Below, in pieces: positions 18,993 through 28,558 of a stretch of 63,944 bases of DNA (position 1 is the first letter of the stretch; each line of letters begins with the position of its first letter). A program made the position numbers and the translations under genes. This DNA is from a bacterium (GTDB lineage Bacteria; Krumholzibacteriota; Krumholzibacteriia; Krumholzibacteriales; Krumholzibacteriaceae): NCBI GenBank assembly GCA_020350885.1, contig CP070727.1:913916-977859 (forward strand), read 5' to 3'. The notes below the pieces were generated by a model. That model did not search any database and was not told the origin of the DNA. It saw nothing but the letters and a program-made list of their open reading frames with translations.

Positions 18993-20480
18993 ATGAACAC
19001 CATGAACGGTATCGGAAAAAAATCCCTCAGCGGTACCTTCTGGCTGACCTTCAGCAATATCGTGAACCTCGCCCTCTCGGGCGGCGCCCTCATCTATATA
19101 GCCCGCAGGCTGGGTCCCGAAAGCTTCGGGTATGTACCGCTCGTGGCTGCAATCGTCGGTACGAGTATGATCTTTGCAGATGTCGGCCTGGCTCCCAGCA
19201 CAGCACGGTTCCTGGCGGAAGCCCAGGGGGACAGGAGCAAGGTCTGGAAACTATTCAAGCGGTCCCTCGGCCTGCGTCTCATGCTGCTCGTTCCCGTATG
19301 CGCCTGTCTCTACCTTGTGACAGGCTTGCTCGGCAGGTTTCTGCACGCACCGCTCCTGCCCGCATTCGGATGGCTGATGGCCCTGCTCCTCTTCCTGTTG
19401 ACGATGCAGCTGTGGATCACCAAGGTCTGCGAGGGAACGGGAAACGTTCACGTAACGGCCAAGGTCAATCTCCTGGTCCGCTGGACGGAACCGGCCCTCC
19501 AGATCCTTCTCGTTGTGGCCGGATTCGGCCTCATGGGGGTCTTTGTCGGAAGGGCTGCAGCATACATCCTCAGCCTCGGTGTCTTTCTCACACTTATGAT
19601 ACGGATGTTCCGCGCAAAGGAACCTCCTCCTTCCGAGGCAGAATCCACCCCCACACCCTCCCGCATCCTCGCCTACGCCCTTCCGCTCATGGTGATACAT
19701 GCCAGTACCTTGATATACACGCAGAGCGATATCCTGATGCTCAAGTACTTCGGCGGGATCGAGGAGGTATCCTATTACGGCGTGGCAACGAGGATGGCCC
19801 ACCTGATCCGAGTGCCGGCGGCCGCATTCGGTGCATCGACCGCCCCGCTCCTCATGCTGCTGCGGAGGGAATCCCTCGAGCGTGTACAGGAGACGATCAC
19901 AAAGAGCCTCCGATACCTTGCGGTGGCTGCGGTCTTCGTTTCCGCGGTCGTCGTGATATACGCCCGGGAGATCGTCGAGATCCTCTTCTCCGCCCGCTAC
20001 CTCTCGGCGTCGACGCCGCTGCGTTTATACACGATCTTCATATTCTTCTCCGCCTTCTCCGCCTTCGTCAGCCTCTCCCTCGACTATTCCGGTCTGGCAA
20101 TGAGGCGTATGATCCTCGTAGCGGTCTCGGCGAGCTGCAACGTGCTCCTGAACCTGATACTCATCCCCCGCTACGGGATGATGGGAGCCGCCTACGCGAC
20201 CCAGATCACGTTCTCACCTCTCGTCGCCATCTATATCCTGCTCATCGCGAAACACTACCGTATAGCATGTTCACGTATTCTCGGTATGCTTCTCGGCATC
20301 ATCGGTATCGGTGTGATCACCTGCGGAGTGCTCTACCTGTGCTACAGATTGCTACCGCAAGCAATCATCTTCCAGATTCTCGGTATACTCATCGGCGGCT
20401 CGCTCTACCTGTACATAGCCGCCAGGATGAACCTGGTCAAGAAGAGCGAGCTGCGTACCCTCTACGGCAGGAAGCGATAA
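18993..20480 (+). CDS. Wzx-type polysaccharide flippase (MATE/MVF-like)
   Basis: A 495-residue membrane protein with about 12-14 hydrophobic segments. The N-terminal KKSLSGTFWLTFSNIVNLAL and ARRLGPESFGYVPLV are typical of the polysaccharide transporter family that flips lipid-linked sugar units across the inner membrane. A central loop with SGRTP-like charged residues separates the two halves. The start is uncertain: ATG at 18993, ATG at 19002 or one at 18924 are all possible and none has a strong ribosome site. Two glycosyltransferase genes follow on the same strand, suggesting a small surface-glycan module. The exact substrate is unknown. Confidence 0.85.
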   Translation: MNTMNGIGKKSLSGTFWLTFSNIVNLALSGGALIYIARRLGPESFGYVPLVAAIVGTSMIFADVGLAPSTARFLAEAQGDRSKVWKLFKRSLGLRLMLLVPVCACLYLVTGLLGRFLHAPLLPAFGWLMALLLFLLTMQLWITKVCEGTGNVHVTAKVNLLVRWTEPALQILLVVAGFGLMGVFVGRAAAYILSLGVFLTLMIRMFRAKEPPPSEAESTPTPSRILAYALPLMVIHASTLIYTQSDILMLKYFGGIEEVSYYGVATRMAHLIRVPAAAFGASTAPLLMLLRRESLERVQETITKSLRYLAVAAVFVSAVVVIYAREIVEILFSARYLSASTPLRLYTIFIFFSAFSAFVSLSLDYSGLAMRRMILVAVSASCNVLLNLILIPRYGMMGAAYATQITFSPLVAIYILLIAKHYRIACSRILGMLLGIIGIGVITCGVLYLCYRLLPQAIIFQILGILIGGSLYLYIAARMNLVKKSELRTLYGRKR

Positions 20481-20564
20481 CATGAGCCCGCTTTACGATG
20501 CTTCAGAGATGCAGCCTGGCGGAAATCGGATCGATCACGTCGCTATTGGTACGAAGAAGGAACC

Positions 20565-21707
20565 ATGAAAAGGATCGCCGTCACACATCTTATTACCGAC
20601 CTGGCAGTCGGCGGCGCAGAGACGATGCTGTCGAGACTCGTCTCGACCATGGACCGGAATGCGTTCGATACGCGAATCATCTCGCTCACCGGTATCGATG
20701 TTATCGGGGAACACATGTTAAAACAGGGAATCCCGGTCACGGAGCTCGGGGCGCAACGGGGAAGCGCCGATCCCGGGATCGTCGTTCGATTGGCCTGGCT
20801 CCTTCGAAAGGAACGTCCGGATATCCTCCAGACCTGGATGTACCATGCGGATCTCGCTGGCGGCCTTGCGGCCCGGATGACAGGAAGGTTACCGGTCGTG
20901 TGGAATATCAGGCACAGTGCACTCGATCCGGATCGGGATAGCAGAAAAACCATGTGGACCGCAAAGGCCTGCGCCAGATTGTCGAACCTCCTGCCGGTGA
21001 GGATCGTGTGCTGTTCGGAGTACTCGAAACATATGCACGCACGGTTGGGCTACAACCGGGACAAGATGGTGGTTATTCCAAACGGATACGATCTCGATGC
21101 ATTCGCCCCGGATGAGGACAGCCGGCGGATGATACGGGAAGAGCTGGGGTTGAGCCTGGACACACGGCTCGTGGGGCTCGTGGCCCGCTTTAATCCACAC
21201 AAGGACCACCACACCTTTTGCAGGGCCGCAGGGATACTGCATCGAAAGATGACCGACATCCGATTCGTCCTCTGCGGTGAGGGGGTAAACCGGGAAAACC
21301 GTCATCTGACCGCCTGGATCGACGAGGAGGGTATCGGCGCGGTGACCCACCTCCTCGACCTGCGGACGGACATACCAACAATCCAGGCCGCATTGGATAT
21401 CGCCACTTCCTCCTCCCTGGGTGAAGCCTTCTCCAATGCCATCGCCGAGGCGATGACCTCGGGCGTTCCCTGTGTCGTAACCGATGCCGGTGATTCCGCC
21501 GCTATCGTGGGAGAGACGGGACTGGTGGTTCCCCCCGGGGACGCGCAGGCCCTGGCGGGGGCGTTGGAGAAGCTCCTGTCACTGACCCCGGATGAGCGGA
21601 GTGCGCTCGGAGCACGGGCACGTGAACGGATACGCGATAACTACGAGCTCCACACGATAACCCAACGGTATCAACACATGTACCGGGAACTGGCCGAAGC
21701 GCCATAG
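20565..21707 (+). CDS. GT4-type glycosyltransferase
   Basis: A 380-residue GT-B glycosyltransferase. The N-terminal domain starts KRIAVTHLITDLAVGGAETM, a common acceptor-domain beginning. The C-terminal donor-binding domain has LVARFNPHKDHHTF, GEAFSNAIAEAMTSGVP and TGLVVPPGDAQALA, including the E(x7)E-type element of GT4 enzymes. The start has GAAGAAGGAACC upstream. It lies between a flippase and a second GT4-like enzyme, so it probably adds a sugar to a lipid-linked glycan at the inner membrane. Sugar and linkage cannot be read from the sequence. Confidence 0.88.
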   Translation: MKRIAVTHLITDLAVGGAETMLSRLVSTMDRNAFDTRIISLTGIDVIGEHMLKQGIPVTELGAQRGSADPGIVVRLAWLLRKERPDILQTWMYHADLAGGLAARMTGRLPVVWNIRHSALDPDRDSRKTMWTAKACARLSNLLPVRIVCCSEYSKHMHARLGYNRDKMVVIPNGYDLDAFAPDEDSRRMIREELGLSLDTRLVGLVARFNPHKDHHTFCRAAGILHRKMTDIRFVLCGEGVNRENRHLTAWIDEEGIGAVTHLLDLRTDIPTIQAALDIATSSSLGEAFSNAIAEAMTSGVPCVVTDAGDSAAIVGETGLVVPPGDAQALAGALEKLLSLTPDERSALGARARERIRDNYELHTITQRYQHMYRELAEAP

Positions 21708-21740
21708 CCGCTCAACGTGCACAGAGCGGGGATTGGAACT

Positions 21741-22796
21741 ATGAAACGGATCATGCTTGTCGTCCCGTCACTGAAGCGGGGCGGCGCAGAGAGGATCGTA
21801 AGCATACTGAGCACGCATCTCGCGGTGGACTATGACGTCACCGTCGTCATATATAGAGATCCGATCGAATACGAATACGGCGGAGAGCTGATCAACCTGC
21901 ACTCGGAGGTCAGGAAGGGATTCGGCAAGGGATTGGAGCTGCTGCACAAGACCTGGAAGTTGAAGAAGATCATCAGACAGGTACAACCGGAGGTAATCGT
22001 CTCGTTCGTCGGCAACCTGCCGGTGATTCTGACACTCGCCGGTGTGTACCCATCCATACGCAATAATCCCCTCATGTATCCATGGATCGAGCGGCTCGTC
22101 GTCAGGGTGTTCTACAGGCTGAAGAATATCAGGAAGGTCATCGCTATCTCCGAGGGGGTAAAGGGGATCCTTGTCAACAATTTCAAATTGAAACATGTCG
22201 AGATGATCTACAATCCGGTCGATATACAAGCAATAGAACAGATGATGATCGAACCCGTCGATCATGGAAAGCCGTATATCATTGCCGTCGGGCGCCTGCA
22301 TCCCCAGAAAGGGTTCGACATGTTGATAGATGCCTATCACAGATCGGGGATATCGGATGATTACGATCTCATCATACTGGGTGAAGGCGCAGAAAGAGAA
22401 CGGTTGACGGAACAGATACGGTCCCTGCATCTGGAGAACGAAATCAAGCTGCCCGGTGTCGTAGAAAATCCCTTCAAGTATATGAAAAACGCAAGGTTCT
22501 TCGTGCTGTCCTCGAGGTACGAGGGCTTCGGCAACGTACTGGTCGAAAGCCTTGCCTGCGGAACCACTGTGGTCGCCTTCGACTGCGCCAGCGGACCGAG
22601 CGAGATCATTGAACACGGGTCCAACGGCGTGCTGGTGCCGGCCGGCGACGTCAACGCACTGGCCGGTGCCCTACGAACGATGGCCGATGATGCCGCCCTG
22701 CACGATAGGCTGAAGGGCAATGCCCGATCGAGTGTCCTGAGATTCGATGTCCGAAATATAATTGATCGGTGGGTGGACAGGATTTTCGACGAATAG
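21741..22796 (+). CDS. GT4-type glycosyltransferase
   Basis: A 351-residue GT-B enzyme starting MKRIMLVVPSLKRGGAERIV. I chose the ATG at 21741 because it begins at the conserved motif; the frame runs 8 codons further upstream. The donor domain carries AVGRLHPQKGFDMLIDAY, SRYEGFGNVLVESLACG and SNGVLVPAGDVNALA, which resemble GalNAc/GlcNAc-transferring members of the family. It is 33 bp after the preceding glycosyltransferase and is the last gene of the plus-strand glycan module, ahead of a strong hairpin. Confidence 0.88.
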   Translation: MKRIMLVVPSLKRGGAERIVSILSTHLAVDYDVTVVIYRDPIEYEYGGELINLHSEVRKGFGKGLELLHKTWKLKKIIRQVQPEVIVSFVGNLPVILTLAGVYPSIRNNPLMYPWIERLVVRVFYRLKNIRKVIAISEGVKGILVNNFKLKHVEMIYNPVDIQAIEQMMIEPVDHGKPYIIAVGRLHPQKGFDMLIDAYHRSGISDDYDLIILGEGAERERLTEQIRSLHLENEIKLPGVVENPFKYMKNARFFVLSSRYEGFGNVLVESLACGTTVVAFDCASGPSEIIEHGSNGVLVPAGDVNALAGALRTMADDAALHDRLKGNARSSVLRFDVRNIIDRWVDRIFDE

Positions 22797-22847
22797 GCAA
22801 ATGCACGTCTTGATGTAACATAGTCTACATATATATACGGTGGATAA

Positions 22848-22886
22848 CATGAGTGGGGGCGGGAAATCCCCGCCCCCACTTCATGC
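22848..22886. terminator. Strong GC-rich hairpin between convergent genes
   Basis: CATGA-GTGGGGGCGGG, loop AAAT, then CCCGCCCCCACTTCATG: arms of about 15 bp with a single-base bulge. It lies between the ends of the plus-strand glycosyltransferase and the minus-strand giant secreted protein, so it probably ends transcription from both sides. There is no clear T-run on either strand, so it may act by RNA stability instead. Confidence 0.6.
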
Positions 22887-22930
22887 AGCCGTCTCGTTCT
22901 GCCGGGTCGCCCGGCCGACGTGCGAAAACA

Positions 22931-25900
22931 CTATCGGAGCAGGATCAGCTTCTTGGACTGCGTGAACTCGTCGGTCTTCAAGCGGTAGAAGTATACTCCA
23001 CTCGAGACGTCACGGCCACGGTTGTCCTTACCGTCCCAGCTCACCGTGTACTTATTCCGCTTCTGATGCTCGTTCTTCAGGGTACGCACAAGCTGACCGT
23101 TCACGTTATAGATGCTCAGATTGACGTGTGAATCCCTCGCAATCGAGTACTCGATCACCGTGTTCGGGTTGAATGGATTCGGGTAGTTATCTCCGAGCCT
23201 GTTCCTGTAGACAACAATTTCTTCCGCCCCTTCGACCTCGGCACCCTGCATCTTCCAGATACGCCCATCCATGGTCAGCACATCCCCGAACAACAGAGAG
23301 AAACCTTCATCGCTCAACGGGACACCTTCCTTGGTGTACCGCATCCTGATCGTTCCAACCTCAATCACGGGACCGCTCATACCATCCGCCCCGAAGGTGC
23401 TGATGAGGAGCAGCTCCCGTCCCCTCATGGGAATAGTCTCAACAATCGTCTTTGCATCGAATTCTGGATTCTGCTCCCAGCTGATGAATTCGAGACCGGC
23501 CGATTCGTTATCCATAGCCATGAAGAGCGCCGAGAGATCCGTCACGTTCTCCAGGTACACGGTCACACGCACGCTTCCATTACCTGTCCCATCATCCTGA
23601 ATCATGAACATCGCTCCCGTTTCGGCAAGCAGTACCTCGCCGCTCGACAACATCGTAGGCTGCGAATCCGGCAAGCTGCATTTGTTGTAATGATCGCCGA
23701 AGCACACCAGTTCGGAGAGGTGGACACACTGTGTCCCCGCATCGAGAATGTAGTTGAAGCACTCGTTGTACAGGCTGTCTCCTTCGCACTTATTGTATGT
23801 TTCCGCGAAGAAACAGAAATCTGAGAGGTTGACATCCTCGTCCACATTGTAGTCGGAGCTTCGTATCGAAATAGCCACTTTACCGAGCAGTTCGCCGTCC
23901 AGCAGCACAAGCAGTGAATCGTTACCGCACCCACTCATATACTTGTGCGTGATCGTCGTATGCCAGTTGTTTTCGCTCGTTGCGGGACCGTCGGCATATA
24001 TCGGATCCCCCCAGTTATACAGCTTGTATCCCGCACCGTATGGGGCCATTAGAACTATCTCGGTCGAATCGATATCCCTCGTCATATCATCATCATCGAG
24101 ATCCACCACGACCAGCAATGAATCCCAGTCCCCGGCGGGACACACGTTAATGCGATCATCGGCAGCGTGGAGCGAATCGTATCCCGAGATGCATCCGACG
24201 CCGTACATGCCGATCTGTCCCGCCTCCGAATTCACCGGTGCGCACGGGGAGAAGCAGTACAGCTCGTAATCATCGTTGCTCCGATCGCAGAAGGCCGGAT
24301 CCTCGTTGATGTTGCCCTCGCCGCGATTCACCCATGCCGTATCGCTGTGATCGTTCTCCCAGAAGCAGCTGTAGTTGACATCGTACTTGTCGTCTAGCGC
24401 CATCGCCGGCCCGTCGTTGAATGAAATGATGCAGTTATCTACCTTGATGGGGCTCGATCCGATGCCGCTCGTGCCCCAGAAATAGAGCACGTCGTCCCCG
24501 TCGTTATCGCTGATCGTGCAGTGTGAGAGCCTGGCGGCGGCATAGGATCCGTAGATAACACCATAGTCATTGCCCGTATTCGAGGAGATCTCGCAGGAAA
24601 GGAACTGCGGGGCGTGGCACTCGGTCAGCCCCACCGCAGAGCCGCTGCCCGTGCCGGAAGATGTGTTGTTTCTGATAATGCAGTTTACGAAGAGCGGTTG
24701 CTGATATGTTGTATCAAGCGGTGTCTCGTGCTCGTACTGGAGTCCAACTCCACAACCGTACCCTTCCGCATAATTGTTGGTGATCTGGCAATTGTAGAAT
24801 GAGGGCGCTGGATATTCCCCCTCGCCGGCGCAAAGGGCCACCCCGCCGCCGTAATTACCCGATTTGTTCTCGGTGATCACGCAATCGTAAAATTCTGGAT
24901 ACGAGTCGCCGACTATGCGAATCCCGCCTTGTTTGGTGCTGCTCGGATGGCCATTGTGCCTGATCGTGCACTCCCTGAAAACCGGACTCGCATCACTGAT
25001 GTAAACTCCCCTGCCGTACTCGTAATAACCGTCGTTATGGATCGAGATTCTCTTTATTTCGGCCGTGTAATCGTGGTCGCGCAGAATGATTCCACACGCA
25101 TTGCCGCCGATGACACGCACGCCGTCCTCCGCTCCGATGATGTGAATTGCCTTTTCGACTAAGAGATTCTCCTCGTAATCACCGGCATAGACCGAAATGG
25201 TGTCTCCAACGGCTGCGGTGTCGATCGCGGCCTGGATCGTCGTGAAATCGCCCGTTCCGTTCTTTTTCACGATCCATGTGTTATGTGTCACATTGATCCG
25301 GCAATACACGACGTTGCTGTCCACACCGTCGCTCGCCACGAGGCGTACGGTGTACAGACCTGCATCGAGAATGCCGGTGTTCCACATCGCCAATGTGTCG
25401 TCGAAGACCTGGCAGTCGCCCGAGCCGCAGTCCTCCGTGAGCGTGATGCCCTCGTCCAACCACTCTTCGGGGATTGCTCCCGCGCCGTATTCGATGTAGT
25501 AATGATCAAGGGAGCTCAGCGTATCCTCTCCGTTCACGCTGATATTATCCGCCACCCGGCCGGTAAGTGCCACTGTGCCAACGACCTGCGCCAGTGCAAG
25601 CGGCATCGTAAAGTATGCAGCAGGGAATGCATCGGTCCCCCGTATATAGTCGGCGGCCAGCAGGTCCACGTTGCTCTCGCCCTGGATCGCGAACGCTATC
25701 TTCGTGCCGTCCGGTGACCACGTGAGAGACGAGTATATCATCACATCACTCGATCCGAGACCGGAGACCGGGATCTTCACACCACCGTTCGCCGGTACCG
25801 TCATCACGTTCCAGTTCCACCCGGTCGGCCAGAACGCCTCCTCGATGAACAGGATCCTCTCCCCGTCGGGCGACCACTCGGGACAGAAATCATAGACGAT

Positions 25901-27919
25901 GCTGTCTACATCAGACGTAAGCTGCGTGAAGTAATCACCCTCGATATCGTATGTGTACACCTTGTAGGGGAGCCCGTTTCCCAATCCCCACGTGAGTGTG
26001 ATCTTCTCGCACGAAGGGGCCCATGAATAGTACTGCATCCACCCGGATGTCTGTTTGATCAGATCGTCGTCGCCCGTTCCCAGGTCGATCTTTCGTATCT
26101 GTTGGTACCCCTCTCCCAGGTGCTTGATGTATGTAACCTCTCCGTCCGAAGGGATCCATTTGGGATCGATGTTCCAGAGCTTTCGGATGGTTTCCGTTGT
26201 GTCGTTGATCAACCTGTCACCCTGCCCGGCCGCATCCATGATATAGATCGCCTCTTCATGCCCCCATAGCCCCCACCATACCAGTCTTCTCGTGTAGACA
26301 AGCGAGTCCCCCAGCGGCGACCACGCCGGATAAAAATCGTCCTTCTGCGTGTCGGTCAGGCTCGTCTCGGTCAGGGAGCTGTAATCGACCTTCTTAATCA
26401 CCCTCTTCTGGGAACCGTCCCTCGCCGAATACACGAGCTCGGTGCCGTCGGGAGACCATTTCGGACCCGTGATCTCATCATGCGTCGCCAGGATCTTCAG
26501 GTTGTCGTCGGCGACGACCTCCACATTGATCTCCTCCGTATCGGTGTACATCCAATGCCTGTCGTACACCGAGCAGACGATCTTGTACATCCCTTCGGAA
26601 ACGTACTGCTCCTGATCGTCCTTTCCGTCCCAGATGAAGTAATCCACGCACGGATACACGAAAAAGGAATCTCGGAGCGTCTTGACGAGGTTATTCTGCA
26701 TATCCTTCACCACTGCGTCCATGTAGCCTGAGCCGGTCACGACCGACGTGATCATGGTCCATTCCATTGGAGGCTTGAATGGATTTGGTGATGCTGATAA
26801 TTCGTTTATCGACGATCGTATCTCGAATGTTTCCAGGCCCGTCTCGTATGTGAACGGACATACGACACCCAGCTCCCCCTGTGACAGTGTGAGCGAATAG
26901 AGTGGTCCGCCCTCATAGTAGAAATTGTCGTACCGCTGCATCACACGTTCGAGATCGAAATCCAGATGGAGCACCTCGGAATTTCTCGAGTCCAGAACGA
27001 AAACGCCGTAGTAGAGTGTATCATCGACCTCGATATCCTCGAAACCGGTGAGCAGATCCTCATCCCCCTGGGGGAAATCCATCGATTTCACCCAGTACGG
27101 ATTCCAGTTGCTGTCCTGATAAATCTTGACGATTCTGTTGTTCCCCCTGTCGGCAACGTATACGAACGCCTCCGCTGTCTCGTAGTTTATCTTCGTTGCC
27201 GTCGCCGCAATGGGGAGATTGAACTCATTCTGCCCGTTACCGGGCCCAGAACCTCCCACCTCGTATAGCACATTACCGTCCGGGTCGATCGCCAGGATAC
27301 GGTGGTTGTACGTATCCGCGACGACGAGGAAGTCATGACTTGCGCCGGGAAGCCTGCAGAAATCGATATCCTGGGCACCATTGAGCGGACCATACCCGTC
27401 ATGGTTGTTCACATCGAATATGTAACCCGAGTGCGTCATTGTGTTATTGTACAGATCGGTCACCAGCTTCTGTATACGGTTGTTGCCCGAATCGAGTATG
27501 TAGGTGTCGTAATAATAGCCGGTATTACCGGGGTCAATCGTTATTGCCTCGGGAAAGTTGTAACGATTGATGCCGGTCCCAAAACCTCCCCCGTGACTGA
27601 AAAAATAACTTACGTATCGCGGAGTGGTCGGGTACTCGATCGTCCCGAATATCCTCACGATGCCCATGTTCTTGTCCAGAACGAAGAAGTTGTCGGTATT
27701 CCCACGTACCACCATGCACATCGAGACGGGTCTATCGAACAGGTTGTATACCCGCTCCCAAGCATCGTAACTCAACAATGCCACCTGCGGCTCATCTATT
27801 ACGTATACCGGCGTTCCGTCATCGTAATAGATGGCCCTTCTTGTGATCACGGCACCGGCATCGAATGCAAACGCAATCTGGGCCAGCGCCACCGCAATCA
27901 ATACAACCACTTTTCTCAT
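22931..27919 (-). CDS. Giant secreted mosaic protein (NHL and PD40 propellers, beta-helix, FlgD-like sorting module)
   Basis: A 1662-residue exported protein. I start at 27919 (MRKVVVLIAVALAQIAFAF, a signal peptide) behind GGAGTGAATTCC. In order, by eye: NHL-type propeller repeats (about 50-325, e.g. DTYNHRILAIDPDGNV and DRGNNRIVKI); a FlgD-like Ig module (about 375-455); a TolB/PD40 propeller with repeated WSPDGT motifs (about 480-745); a right-handed beta-helix (about 880-1180) with GDFTTIQAAIDTAAVGDTI; two dockerin-like segments (NLSDFCFFAETYNKC and HLSELVCFGDHYNKC); a cohesin-like sheet domain; and a C-terminal module from YPNPFNPNTVIEYS to SGVYFYRLKT and a KKLILLR end. This C-terminus is typical of FCB-group surface proteins. 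The function is unknown; adhesion or polysaccharide binding is plausible. Confidence 0.85.
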   Translation of the reverse strand: MRKVVVLIAVALAQIAFAFDAGAVITRRAIYYDDGTPVYVIDEPQVALLSYDAWERVYNLFDRPVSMCMVVRGNTDNFFVLDKNMGIVRIFGTIEYPTTPRYVSYFFSHGGGFGTGINRYNFPEAITIDPGNTGYYYDTYILDSGNNRIQKLVTDLYNNTMTHSGYIFDVNNHDGYGPLNGAQDIDFCRLPGASHDFLVVADTYNHRILAIDPDGNVLYEVGGSGPGNGQNEFNLPIAATATKINYETAEAFVYVADRGNNRIVKIYQDSNWNPYWVKSMDFPQGDEDLLTGFEDIEVDDTLYYGVFVLDSRNSEVLHLDFDLERVMQRYDNFYYEGGPLYSLTLSQGELGVVCPFTYETGLETFEIRSSINELSASPNPFKPPMEWTMITSVVTGSGYMDAVVKDMQNNLVKTLRDSFFVYPCVDYFIWDGKDDQEQYVSEGMYKIVCSVYDRHWMYTDTEEINVEVVADDNLKILATHDEITGPKWSPDGTELVYSARDGSQKRVIKKVDYSSLTETSLTDTQKDDFYPAWSPLGDSLVYTRRLVWWGLWGHEEAIYIMDAAGQGDRLINDTTETIRKLWNIDPKWIPSDGEVTYIKHLGEGYQQIRKIDLGTGDDDLIKQTSGWMQYYSWAPSCEKITLTWGLGNGLPYKVYTYDIEGDYFTQLTSDVDSIVYDFCPEWSPDGERILFIEEAFWPTGWNWNVMTVPANGGVKIPVSGLGSSDVMIYSSLTWSPDGTKIAFAIQGESNVDLLAADYIRGTDAFPAAYFTMPLALAQVVGTVALTGRVADNISVNGEDTLSSLDHYYIEYGAGAIPEEWLDEGITLTEDCGSGDCQVFDDTLAMWNTGILDAGLYTVRLVASDGVDSNVVYCRINVTHNTWIVKKNGTGDFTTIQAAIDTAAVGDTISVYAGDYEENLLVEKAIHIIGAEDGVRVIGGNACGIILRDHDYTAEIKRISIHNDGYYEYGRGVYISDASPVFRECTIRHNGHPSSTKQGGIRIVGDSYPEFYDCVITENKSGNYGGGVALCAGEGEYPAPSFYNCQITNNYAEGYGCGVGLQYEHETPLDTTYQQPLFVNCIIRNNTSSGTGSGSAVGLTECHAPQFLSCEISSNTGNDYGVIYGSYAAARLSHCTISDNDGDDVLYFWGTSGIGSSPIKVDNCIISFNDGPAMALDDKYDVNYSCFWENDHSDTAWVNRGEGNINEDPAFCDRSNDDYELYCFSPCAPVNSEAGQIGMYGVGCISGYDSLHAADDRINVCPAGDWDSLLVVVDLDDDDMTRDIDSTEIVLMAPYGAGYKLYNWGDPIYADGPATSENNWHTTITHKYMSGCGNDSLLVLLDGELLGKVAISIRSSDYNVDEDVNLSDFCFFAETYNKCEGDSLYNECFNYILDAGTQCVHLSELVCFGDHYNKCSLPDSQPTMLSSGEVLLAETGAMFMIQDDGTGNGSVRVTVYLENVTDLSALFMAMDNESAGLEFISWEQNPEFDAKTIVETIPMRGRELLLISTFGADGMSGPVIEVGTIRMRYTKEGVPLSDEGFSLLFGDVLTMDGRIWKMQGAEVEGAEEIVVYRNRLGDNYPNPFNPNTVIEYSIARDSHVNLSIYNVNGQLVRTLKNEHQKRNKYTVSWDGKDNRGRDVSSGVYFYRLKTDEFTQSKKLILLR

Positions 27920-27965
27920 GGAATTCACTCCTTCGAATGTTATATGTCCGGCCCGCACGATGCCC

Positions 27966-28538
27966 CTACCTGATGCCTGCATTCGCCAGCTCCCTGTTCA
28001 TCGTTGCGGCATCATGAATGTGCTTGAATATGACCGGCGACGATACCGCAGATGTGATAACGTATCTTCCGTCTATCTTCTCGACGACGAAACGCTCTCT
28101 TACCTGCTTTCGCATCGACCTGTCGGATTTCATCCTCCCGTTCCAGATGATCGTGCATGTCACTATCGCCTTCTCTCCGAGCCACTCGATCTCGGGCCTG
28201 AACATCATTATCAGGGGTTTGCTATGAGCTGCCTCGACGCCGGCGAAAAAATCGTTCAGCTCTCTCTTCAAGCCCGAGATCTTCTCGGTAGCATTCTTAT
28301 TGTTATTTGGCACCGGTTTGTAGTAGGACATCAGGAATCCCACATTCTTCATCCTGATTCCGTATATGAAACTCGATAACGCTTTTTTCACCTCGCAGTC
28401 CCTGCTTGCGAACTGCTCGCTCGGTCTCCGCTTCGTATCCTGCGATATCTGCGCTGAGGAACTTCGAGGGACCATCGCCGCCACGAGCAATACCGCCACG
28501 GCTGCGATTGCACCGATTGATATTCGACTTCTTTGCAT
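27966..28538 (-). CDS. Secreted protein of unknown function (NTF2-like size)
   Basis: A 190-residue protein with an N-terminal signal peptide (AIAAVAVLLVAAMVPRSSSAQ) and a mature part containing CEVKKALSSFIYGIRMKNVG, GLKRELNDFFAGVEAA and IDGRYVITSAVSSPV. The pattern of helices followed by curved strands with 'W-G-K' type segments (EWLGEKAIVTCTIIWNG) recalls SnoaL/NTF2-like nuclear-transport-factor folds, but I do not recognise the family. It lies 20 bp from the next upstream gene and 46 bp before the giant secreted protein, so the three are probably one operon. Start has GGAGCGAAGACT. Confidence 0.7.
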   Translation of the reverse strand: MQRSRISIGAIAAVAVLLVAAMVPRSSSAQISQDTKRRPSEQFASRDCEVKKALSSFIYGIRMKNVGFLMSYYKPVPNNNKNATEKISGLKRELNDFFAGVEAAHSKPLIMMFRPEIEWLGEKAIVTCTIIWNGRMKSDRSMRKQVRERFVVEKIDGRYVITSAVSSPVIFKHIHDAATMNRELANAGIR

Positions 28539-28558
28539 AGTCTTCGCTCCTTCGCCTG

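Noticed and set aside
19251..19802. Long antisense frame in the flippase gene
   Set aside because: A shadow of the GC-rich flippase reading frame.
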